Positions 19,672 to 26,463 of a stretch of 64,000 nucleotides of DNA are shown here, piece after piece (the first letter of the stretch is position 1; every line of letters begins with the position of its first letter). The position numbers and the translations under genes are program-made. The stretch comes from Brevibacillus brevis NBRC 100599 (GTDB lineage: Bacteria; Bacillota; Bacilli; Brevibacillales; Brevibacillaceae), in the NCBI RefSeq assembly GCF_000010165.1, contig NC_012491.1, forward strand, positions 2,797,501-2,861,500, in the 5' to 3' direction. The notes under the pieces were generated by a model. It made no database searches. It had not been told where the DNA came from and saw only the letters and a program-made list of their open reading frames with translations.

Positions 19672-21213
19672 CTAGTTGTTCAACCGCTTTTGGAATTCGG
19701 CTATCAGCTTGTACTCTTCCAGCAGGTTGTAATAAACACGCTCGTATATATAGAAAAGCTCCAAATAGACACTGGATCGTTCCAAATCAGGCTCATGGCG
19801 ATGCGAAATATGAATCATTTTTTTCACATCTTGCAAATGATCCATCGCTCCCAATGCATGCATCGCCAGAAGAGCGGCACCAAAGCTCGAGCTTTCATGA
19901 CTCTCCGGAATCAGCACTTCATACCCGAACATATCGGACATGATCTGCCGCCATTCCCGCGAGCGGGCGAAACCACCCGATGCTCGGATTTCCTTGGCTC
20001 CACCTGCCAGATCGCGCAGGGCGATACCGATGCTGTAGACGCTAAACAAGATTCCTTCGAGAACAGCTCGGATAAAATGCTCGCGCTTATGATGCAGGCC
20101 GATACCGAAGAAGGAGCCTCTTGCTTGTGCGTTCCAGTACGGAGCTCGTTCGCCCGACAAAAAGGGGAGAAAGAGCAACCCGTCTGCACCAGCTCGAACA
20201 TGCTCAGCAGCTTGGATCATAACATCGTAGGGATCAACGCCGAGCTGTTTGGCTTTTTCTACTTCGGGCCAACTGAATTCGTCTCGGAACCAGCGAAGCA
20301 TGATCCCACCGTTGTTCGAGGGTCCACCTATCACCCAATGGTTTTCCGTCAGCACGTAGCAGAAAGTCCGTCCTTTTGGATCCGTGATCGGCTCTGGAAC
20401 AACCGTTCTTACTGCGCCACTCGTGCCAATCGTGATGGCTACTTGTCCGGGGTCAATAGCTCCAATGCCGAGGTTTGCCAAAACCCCATCGCTCGCACCG
20501 ACAACGAAAGGTGTATCTGGATCGATCCCGATCTCTTCCGCATAACGGATCTTCATTCCTCGCAGGATATGAGTAGTTGGTACAGGTTCACTGAGATGTT
20601 GCTTGGAAATGCCTGCGACTCGGAGTGCCTCCTCATCCCAGTCGAGCTTTCTCAGATTAAACAGCCCCGTAGCAGAAGCAATGGAGTAATCAACGATGTA
20701 CTCACCAAACAGCCGATAAATGACATACTCTTTAATCGAAATAAACTTGGCTGCCCGCCGAAACGTATCCGGCAAGTTCTCCCGTAGCCACATGATTTTG
20801 GGCAGTGGAGACATGGGATGGATGGGCGTGCCCGTCGCTAAGTAAATCTGATGACCGACACCGTCGGCTTTTAGTCGATCTGCCTGTGCCACGCTCCGAT
20901 TATCAGCCCAGATAATGCTATTCGTCAGGGGATTGCCACTCGGATCGACAGCGATCAAACTGTGCATGGCAGTAGAGAAGCCAATACCACCGATCTCGCT
21001 TTTAGCAATGCCTGCATGCTCCAGTGCTTGCTTCAATGCCTGAATGACAGCAGCAAAAATCGTCTCCGGCTCTTGCTCAGCCCAAGACGGCTGGGGAACG
21101 AGTAGCTGATAATCGATATTACCCGTACCGCGGATGGCACCGGAAGGAGTGAAAACAATTGCTTTGGTGCTGGTCGTACCGATATCAAGCCCGATAAAGT
21201 AGGTTTGCGTCAT
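19672..21213 (-). CDS. gntK: gluconokinase, FGGY family
   Basis: A 513-residue sugar kinase that phosphorylates gluconate to 6-phosphogluconate. The ATG at 21213 is chosen because TTAGGGGTGA lies just upstream; the GTG at 21222 is inside that site. The FGGY features are the N-terminal phosphate motif FIGLDIGTTSTKAI, the substrate region GFSTAMHSLIAVD, the adenosine motif TIGTSGAVRTV, and FLPFLSGERAPYWN followed by GGFARSREWRQIMSDMFG. The gene is first in the gntK-gntP operon. A TTAACA/TATAAT promoter, an RpiR-type repeat within its spacer and a cre-like site in the leader lie directly upstream. Confidence 0.95.
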   Translation of the reverse strand: MTQTYFIGLDIGTTSTKAIVFTPSGAIRGTGNIDYQLLVPQPSWAEQEPETIFAAVIQALKQALEHAGIAKSEIGGIGFSTAMHSLIAVDPSGNPLTNSIIWADNRSVAQADRLKADGVGHQIYLATGTPIHPMSPLPKIMWLRENLPDTFRRAAKFISIKEYVIYRLFGEYIVDYSIASATGLFNLRKLDWDEEALRVAGISKQHLSEPVPTTHILRGMKIRYAEEIGIDPDTPFVVGASDGVLANLGIGAIDPGQVAITIGTSGAVRTVVPEPITDPKGRTFCYVLTENHWVIGGPSNNGGIMLRWFRDEFSWPEVEKAKQLGVDPYDVMIQAAEHVRAGADGLLFLPFLSGERAPYWNAQARGSFFGIGLHHKREHFIRAVLEGILFSVYSIGIALRDLAGGAKEIRASGGFARSREWRQIMSDMFGYEVLIPESHESSSFGAALLAMHALGAMDHLQDVKKMIHISHRHEPDLERSSVYLELFYIYERVYYNLLEEYKLIAEFQKRLNN

Positions 21214-21229
21214 AGAAGTCACCCCTAAT

Positions 21230-21243
21230 TGAATACGCTTTCA
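21230..21243. promoter_or_regulatory. cre-like CcpA site in the gntK leader
   Basis: TGAATACGCTTTCA matches the cre consensus TGWAANCGNTNWCA at 13 of 14 positions. It lies between the predicted transcription start and the gntK start codon, where CcpA could act as a roadblock. Confidence 0.65.
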
Positions 21244-21267
21244 ACGTGTTGTCATGGAGATAACGCG

Positions 21268-21296
21268 ATTATATCGAAATTTTTTTCATTTGTTAA
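21268..21296 (-). promoter_or_regulatory. gntK promoter with RpiR-type operator in the spacer
   Basis: On the minus strand, -35 TTAACA (21296-21291) and -10 TATAAT (21273-21268) are 17 bases apart. GAAATTTTTTTC (21276-21287) fills the spacer, and a second GAAA...TTTC repeat is at 21304-21318. Both resemble MurR/RpiR-type sites and recur in the gnd promoter. Confidence 0.7.
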
Positions 21297-21389
21297 GCAT
21301 AAAGAAAAAAATTATTTCATAATTGAACACTTTACACGTTGCTTGTATGATTTGCATTTTTCTCCTGCAAGTTGCAAGAGTAGGCAAGC

Positions 21390-21420
21390 AAAAGAAAAAA
21401 CGCCTGATTTACAGGCGTTT
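21390..21420 (-). terminator. terminator overlapping the stop codon of the RpiR gene
   Basis: The 9-bp stem AAACGCCTG/CAGGCGTTT (21398-21406, 21412-21420) is followed on the minus strand by a T run. The TAA stop lies in the loop. Confidence 0.85.
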
Positions 21421-22275
21421 GAGTGAAATAGCTTCGCGAATGTGCTGGATATTGGCGATCGTATCCTCCTGGCGCCGTAAGGATACGGCTACATAGAGCA
21501 GATCAATTAAGCTGAGCTGAGCAAGCCTGGACGACAGGGCTTCTGTACGAAATACCGTTTCGCGTGAAGTCGTGTACAAGCACATGTCTGCCAGGCGCAC
21601 AAGAGGAGATTTTCCATAGCTCGTGATGCCGATTGTTTTTGCTCCGGCTTCCTTGGCAACCTGAAGGGCTGCCAAAATATCTTTATTGGACCCAGAATGG
21701 GAAATGCCTACAACGACAGCACCTTTGGTAAGCAGCGAGGCGGACATCACTTGATAGTGTGCATCAGAATGATAGAGACAAGGAATGCCTGTCCGCATAA
21801 ATTTGTGGTACGCATCCTGTGCGATGACGGCTGAGCCTCCCGAGCCATAAAACTCGATCCGGCTTGCGTTTTCCAAACAGGAGACGATTTTCATTAGCTC
21901 ATCTTTATTGATAATTTGCTGCGTATCCCGAATCGTCTCGATATTTGCTGTGAAAATTTTTTCAGCAATCGCACTGACGTCATCGTCGTCGAGGTTGATT
22001 TCTTGGTGAATCGTTTGCTTCGGATTCGTGACTTCACTCGCCAAGGCGATTTTGAATGCTTGGTAGCCGCGAAATCCAAGCCTGCGACACAGACGAAATA
22101 CGGTAGCATCTGCACACTGGCATTGATCAGCTAGCTCCGTGATCGAGAAGTGAATAATTTCACTGGCATGCTCCAAAATATAGTCGGCGATCTGTTGTTC
22201 TTTCCCGCTTAATTGTGTATAGATGGCGCGTAATTGCGTGAGCACACGAGGAGCATGTGGGGTGGAAGCGTTCAT
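21409..22275 (-). CDS. MurR/RpiR-family transcriptional regulator of gluconate genes
   Basis: A 288-residue regulator with an N-terminal RpiR helix-turn-helix (about 1-80, including FSITELADQCQCADATVFRLCRRLGFRGYQAFK) and a C-terminal SIS sugar-phosphate domain (about 120-260, including EFYGSGGSAVIAQDAYHKF and VVVGISHSGSNKDIL). It starts at the ATG at 22275 with AGGAGGT 9 bases upstream. It lies between gntKP and the divergent 6-phosphogluconate dehydrogenase gene, so its ligand is probably 6-phosphogluconate or a related sugar phosphate. In B. subtilis a GntR-type protein does this job; here an RpiR-type protein seems to replace it. Confidence 0.9.
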   Translation of the reverse strand: MNASTPHAPRVLTQLRAIYTQLSGKEQQIADYILEHASEIIHFSITELADQCQCADATVFRLCRRLGFRGYQAFKIALASEVTNPKQTIHQEINLDDDDVSAIAEKIFTANIETIRDTQQIINKDELMKIVSCLENASRIEFYGSGGSAVIAQDAYHKFMRTGIPCLYHSDAHYQVMSASLLTKGAVVVGISHSGSNKDILAALQVAKEAGAKTIGITSYGKSPLVRLADMCLYTTSRETVFRTEALSSRLAQLSLIDLLYVAVSLRRQEDTIANIQHIREAISLKRL

Positions 22276-22352
22276 CAATAGGTACCTCCTAACGTTCCAT
22301 TGTGAATCTGTACTGATAGTATAAGGAAAATCAGACTCCTTTTCATAGGTTC

Positions 22353-22403
22353 GAAAAAATTTTCTCCATTTTTAATGAAAGATGAAAATTTTTGTCTTAT
22401 AAT
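22353..22403 (+). promoter_or_regulatory. gnd promoter region with two RpiR-type repeats
   Basis: The -10 box TATAAT is at 22398-22403. GAAAAAATTTTC (22353-22364) and GAAAATTTTTGTC (22384-22396) precede it, the second ending 1 base before the -10. They resemble the repeats upstream of gntK. Confidence 0.6.
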
Positions 22404-22446
22404 ACGTGGTAACGGATATGATCCAAAAAGGAGTGACGTACACGAT

Positions 22447-23343
22447 ATGAAACTTGCGATCCTCGGATTAGGAAAAATGGGGTACAATCTCACGCTTAAT
22501 TTGCTCTCGCATCAACATGAGGTCGTAGCCTATGATGTAGATTCTACGCGTGCAGAAGAGTTGAGTCATGAAGGCGCGATTCCAGCATTTTCGGTGGAGG
22601 ACGCTATGGAGAAGCTTCCGACACCTCGCGTAGTATGGCTGATGGTACCGGCAGGAGAGATCGTGGATCAATTGGTCGATCAGCTCTCTACCTTGCTAGC
22701 TGTAGGAGATATTGTCATTGACGGTGGCAACTCCCATTACAAGCAATCGCTAGATCGCTATGCACGCTTGAAAGAGAAAGGTATTCACTTCATGGATGCA
22801 GGAACGAGCGGAGGTATGGAGGGAGCGCGCCACGGAGCATGCATGATGATTGGTGGAGATCGGGAAGCATTCTCTCATATCGAGCCAATGATTCGCGACA
22901 TTAACGTCGAAAACGGATATTTGTATGCTGGGGAAGCGGGCAGCGGCCATTTCTTGAAAATGATTCATAACGGAATCGAATACGGTATGATGCAGGCGAT
23001 TGGGGAAGGCTTTGAGGTACTTGCGAAAAGCCAGTATAACTTCGATTTTGCCGAGGTCGCACGCGTATGGGCAAATGGTTCCGTCATTCGAGGCTGGCTG
23101 ATGGACTTGACAGAGCGAGCTTTTCGAAAAGACGCCAAGCTTGATGAAATCCGTGGGGTCATGCATTCTTCCGGGGAAGGAAAATGGACGCTGGAAACTG
23201 CGCTGGATTTACAGGCAGCTACACCCGTGATTGCGATGTCCTTGCTGATGCGTTACCGTTCGTTGGACGAGGATACATTCCACGGAAAAGTGGTCGCAGC
23301 CTTGCGCAATGAATTTGGCGGACATGCTGTAGAAAAGAAATAA
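22447..23343 (+). CDS. gnd: 6-phosphogluconate dehydrogenase, decarboxylating, short NAD-type (YqeC/Gnd-like)
   Basis: A 298-residue enzyme that oxidises 6-phosphogluconate to ribulose 5-phosphate and CO2. The start at 22447 (MKLAILGLGKMG) follows GGAGTGA; upstream codons in the same frame are non-homologous. Motifs are the Rossmann signature GLGKMG, the substrate loop DAGTSGGMEGARHGACMMIGG-like segment at residues 118-140, and the catalytic Lys/Asn helix FLKMIHNGIEYGMMQ. It has the roughly 300-residue short form typical of NAD-dependent enzymes such as YqeC, not the 470-residue NADP form. It lies divergent from the RpiR regulator and completes gluconate breakdown after GntP and GntK. Confidence 0.93.
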   Translation: MKLAILGLGKMGYNLTLNLLSHQHEVVAYDVDSTRAEELSHEGAIPAFSVEDAMEKLPTPRVVWLMVPAGEIVDQLVDQLSTLLAVGDIVIDGGNSHYKQSLDRYARLKEKGIHFMDAGTSGGMEGARHGACMMIGGDREAFSHIEPMIRDINVENGYLYAGEAGSGHFLKMIHNGIEYGMMQAIGEGFEVLAKSQYNFDFAEVARVWANGSVIRGWLMDLTERAFRKDAKLDEIRGVMHSSGEGKWTLETALDLQAATPVIAMSLLMRYRSLDEDTFHGKVVAALRNEFGGHAVEKK

Positions 23344-23344
23344 G

Positions 23345-23403
23345 AAAGGGGATGACCGTAATGGTGCTTCGGTGGTTGAAGCTCCGGGGTCATCCTTTTT
23401 TTG
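23345..23403 (+). terminator. terminator of gnd
   Basis: The outer stem GGATGACC/GGTCATCC (23350-23357, 23388-23395) with an inner GCTTC/GAAGC hairpin is followed by a T run. Confidence 0.85.
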
Positions 23404-23525
23404 TATATGGAAGAAGAAGGAATTTTCATTTGGAAAGCAAAGTATGTGTGTATCACCCAGAAGTTTGTAAGGTCGAAAAATGCTTGATTATTCTGTAGCT
23501 TCTAAAACGATGGGAGGATGGAAAG

Positions 23526-24311
23526 ATGAGCGTTGAAGAGGTTGTTTTATTCAAAAATGAGAAAGGAATCGTGACCCTGACGCTAAACAGACCAGAGGCA
23601 TTGAATGCATTGAACCGAGATGTGCTTAATCAGCTCTCGACCATCTTGGACCGGATCAAAAACGATACCAGTGTGAAAGCGGTCATCCTTACAGGGGCGG
23701 GAGAAAAAGCATTTTCGGCCGGAGCCGACATCTCGTACCTGCATCAGGCGACACCGATGGAAGTAAGGGATTTTGCTCAGTTGGCCGTTTCGGTGACCAG
23801 TCAAATCGAATCGTTGGGAAAAGTAGTCGTTGCTGCGATTAACGGCTATGCGCTAGGCGGGGGCCTTGAAATCGCTGAATCGTGCACGCTGCGTATTGCG
23901 GTTCAACATGCCAAAATGGGACATCCAGAGGTACGAATTGGAGCAGTGGCAGGCTTTGGTGGAACAACCAGACTCCCCAGGCTAATAGGAAAAGGCCGTG
24001 CCACGGAGTTGCTTCTTACAGGAGCAGCGATAGATGCGGATGAAGCACACCGCATAGGACTGGTAAATCGGGTCGTTTCGCGTGAGCGGCTACTGACAGA
24101 AACAGAGGAGCTTCTCCAAGAAATTTTGTCTCAGTCTCCGCTGGCAGTGAAACTAACGTGGGACGCGATTCATCGAGGAAGCAACCTGACAGTAGAGGAG
24201 TCCGCACTTCTTGGCGCAGATTACTTCGGACTCGTGGCATCCACCGAAGACTTCCGGGAAGGAACCAAAGCATTCTTAGACAAGACATCACCGCGTTTTA
24301 CCGGAAGATAA
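23526..24311 (+). CDS. enoyl-CoA hydratase / crotonase-family protein
   Basis: A 261-residue crotonase-fold enzyme that probably hydrates short-chain enoyl-CoA (crotonyl-CoA to 3-hydroxybutyryl-CoA). Oxyanion-hole segments are FSAGADI (about 66-72) and ALGGGLEIAES (about 106-116). Both catalytic glutamates are present, one in GGGLE and one in GHPEVRIG. The ATG at 23526 follows GGGAGG. The gene stands alone on the plus strand, and its stop directly abuts the stop of the convergent MerR-type gene. The exact substrate is not determined. Confidence 0.92.
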   Translation: MSVEEVVLFKNEKGIVTLTLNRPEALNALNRDVLNQLSTILDRIKNDTSVKAVILTGAGEKAFSAGADISYLHQATPMEVRDFAQLAVSVTSQIESLGKVVVAAINGYALGGGLEIAESCTLRIAVQHAKMGHPEVRIGAVAGFGGTTRLPRLIGKGRATELLLTGAAIDADEAHRIGLVNRVVSRERLLTETEELLQEILSQSPLAVKLTWDAIHRGSNLTVEESALLGADYFGLVASTEDFREGTKAFLDKTSPRFTGR

Positions 24312-25016
24312 TCACACGAGCTCCAGTACTTCACATAATTCAACCAACCGCCTAACCCCGAACATCTGATGGCGATTGCGATCATGAATGCTTTTGATCG
24401 CATCTGCCGTCACTTTTTTCGCCTGCTCCATACTTTGATTTTCGACGGCTTGTACGATTTCTTTCATGTTCGTTAAAAAATACACCGTATTGCGCAATGT
24501 GCGGATAAGCAAAATTTTTCGTATATCCATGGGAGTGAATTGGCGGTAGCCGTTCTCAGGATCTCGTGGCAGTACGAGCAAGCCTTCTTTTTCCCAATGG
24601 CGAATCGCAGACGTGGTGACTCCTGTGTAAGCAGCGACTTCACCAATCGTCATGCGGTTTCGCCACTTTTTATTTAAGGGCAAGGAGACGTCGAGATTTT
24701 CCAAAAGTTCGAGTGTTTGGTCTGCTGCGACCTTCTCTTGTTGGAGATTGGCCTGTTCTTTATTCACGAGCCAAAAGGCAGCATCCATATCCGCTTTTTG
24801 AATCGATCGAAGGACTTCACAGGTGATAGCAACTCCGAAGCCGGGGAACATGGCGCGCAGGCAACGGAAATAGGCAAGATGGATCTCTGTATACAGTCGA
24901 TAACCATTGTCTGCACGATCAGGAGCAGGAACGACTCCCCATGATTCATAATGACGCAAAGCACTCGTGCTAATATGTAGCTCGCGAGCGATCTCAATCG
25001 GCTTGTAATAAGACAT
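24312..25016 (-). CDS. MerR-family regulator with two tandem MerR DNA-binding domains
   Basis: A 234-residue regulator with two MerR winged-helix domains in one chain. The first is YYKPIEIARELHISTSALRHYESWGV (residues 2-27) with NGYRLYTEIHLAYFRCL. The second is MTIGEVAAYTGVTTSAIRHWEKEGLL (about 118-143) with NGYRQFTPMDIRKIL. A helical linker lies between and a short helical tail follows. Normal MerR proteins have one DNA-binding domain and a dimerisation helix, so this could bind as a monomer or read an extended operator. It starts at the ATG at 25016 after GGGAGGTG. No cysteine metal-binding loop is seen. Its targets may be the crotonase or RNA repair genes on either side. Confidence 0.9.
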   Translation of the reverse strand: MSYYKPIEIARELHISTSALRHYESWGVVPAPDRADNGYRLYTEIHLAYFRCLRAMFPGFGVAITCEVLRSIQKADMDAAFWLVNKEQANLQQEKVAADQTLELLENLDVSLPLNKKWRNRMTIGEVAAYTGVTTSAIRHWEKEGLLVLPRDPENGYRQFTPMDIRKILLIRTLRNTVYFLTNMKEIVQAVENQSMEQAKKVTADAIKSIHDRNRHQMFGVRRLVELCEVLELV

Positions 25017-25088
25017 CTGACGCACCTCCCGCTAGTTTGTTATCGCGGATTTCACCATACCAAGAACAGCAATTCGAAGCAAATGTTC

Positions 25089-25108
25089 CGACCATTTTTG
25101 GAAGGTCG
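25089..25108. promoter_or_regulatory. inverted repeat between MerR-type gene and hen1
   Basis: CGACC and GGTCG arms are 10 bases apart. An AAGGTCG element also occurs upstream of the crotonase gene, near 23470. It is a candidate operator for the tandem MerR protein; evidence is weak. Confidence 0.35.
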
Positions 25109-25195
25109 TAATACTTATACCCTGTTCAGCACGGGATGGAAAGGTGAAAATTGTCAATAGATATTCATTCTTCATTTCCAGAGGTGAGACAACGT

Positions 25196-26461
25196 ATGGC
25201 CATTGTTCAGCTACGATCAGAGAACCCGGATTTTTCGTACATGATCAAGAAAAATCCGAATTCCGGAATGAGTTTACGATCCATTCGAAAAGGCATCGCT
25301 TACGGATGGTTTTCCAATACGGATACATACAACGTTTACTTTAAAGATGCAGAAAATGAAGTTTCCTACAAACAATCCGAACAAGAGCATTTTGAATATT
25401 TGAATGTCTCCCGCTACAATACACCCTTGTTCCCGTTAAATGCGATCAATGAATTTTTTTCTGCAGCGATGAAGCAACACAACGAGCAGGATGCAGAAGG
25501 GTATGAGCATGTGTTTTTCATCAACATGATTCACATCGAACGCTTGCTGTATCTTACTTTTTTTGAGAAGCACCTGAAGGACTTCACCTTTGAACTCAAG
25601 CATCACGCCGATAAAAGCTACGCTCTGACTATCACAACGAGAACGAGTCTGCACCAGCTTCTCCACGTCGTAAGTGTGCTCTGTCTATTCTTGAGTATGT
25701 TTGGAAAAGAGTACATCGATATATCCGATAACATCCTGGATAAATACATCAAAAGCATCCATGTCATCGACGCACCTTTTTACATACGTAGCCTGTTCGC
25801 ACGCAACTTCCTGACAACCAGAGAGCGCTATCGCAAGTACAAGACCGAGATTGAGAAGACGAGCCGCTATCCCATTCAATTGGAGTACGGCAGCACCGGT
25901 TTGCAGAGAAGGAACTACATCGCGAGTAAGCTTCCTTTTACCAAATCCATTGTAGATATCGGTTGCGGAGAAGGCTTTTATGCGATCCCGTTCGCTACCA
26001 AGCTGCCACAGTATTACTATGCCATCGATATCGATGAACAGTCGCTGGAATTAGTCAGACGCAGGGCCGATGAAAAAGAAATCTCGAATCTCATTTTGTT
26101 CCCCTCGCTCGATCAGTTTTTACAGGATTACAACGGTGAGCAGGTAGATGTCATTATGACTGAGGTCATTGAGCATATGAGCAAAGAGGAAGCGAGAGCG
26201 CTCATCCAGCAAATCTGCAGACGATTGGATTTTGACCAGCTTATCATTACAACACCCAATTCAGATTTTAATCAGTTCTATGAGCTGGAAGGCTATCGCC
26301 ACGACGATCATAAATGGGAAATGGGACAAGAAGAGTTCCAGGCATGGATGACCGAGATCATGGAAGAAGCCGGGGTGCAGGGGCAATTTGTGTCCATTGG
26401 TGACGGCGTGAACGACATTCATACCACACAAGGCGTCATTGTCCAGAGAAAGGGGGCGTAA
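25196..26461 (+). CDS. hen1: bacterial Hen1 3'-terminal RNA ribose 2'-O-methyltransferase
   Basis: A 421-residue protein. The ATG at 25196 is preferred over an upstream TTG because AGAGGTGA lies 8 bases before it. The N-terminal half (to about 235) is the Hen1 domain that helps Pnkp ligate RNA; the C-terminal half is a SAM methyltransferase with SIVDIGCGEGFYAIPF (about 250-265) and YYAIDIDEQSLE. The manganese-site motif EVIEHM is followed by TTPNSDFN and HDDHKWEMGQEEFQAWM, as in bacterial Hen1. It marks the 3'-terminal ribose at the cut site before sealing, so the same ribotoxin cannot cut again. It is 2 bases upstream of pnkp. Confidence 0.94.
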   Translation: MAIVQLRSENPDFSYMIKKNPNSGMSLRSIRKGIAYGWFSNTDTYNVYFKDAENEVSYKQSEQEHFEYLNVSRYNTPLFPLNAINEFFSAAMKQHNEQDAEGYEHVFFINMIHIERLLYLTFFEKHLKDFTFELKHHADKSYALTITTRTSLHQLLHVVSVLCLFLSMFGKEYIDISDNILDKYIKSIHVIDAPFYIRSLFARNFLTTRERYRKYKTEIEKTSRYPIQLEYGSTGLQRRNYIASKLPFTKSIVDIGCGEGFYAIPFATKLPQYYYAIDIDEQSLELVRRRADEKEISNLILFPSLDQFLQDYNGEQVDVIMTEVIEHMSKEEARALIQQICRRLDFDQLIITTPNSDFNQFYELEGYRHDDHKWEMGQEEFQAWMTEIMEEAGVQGQFVSIGDGVNDIHTTQGVIVQRKGA

Positions 26462-26463
26462 CG

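Noticed and set aside
19663..20787. A 374-residue plus-strand frame
   Set aside because: It mirrors gluconokinase on the other strand; the gntK motifs are clear on the minus strand.
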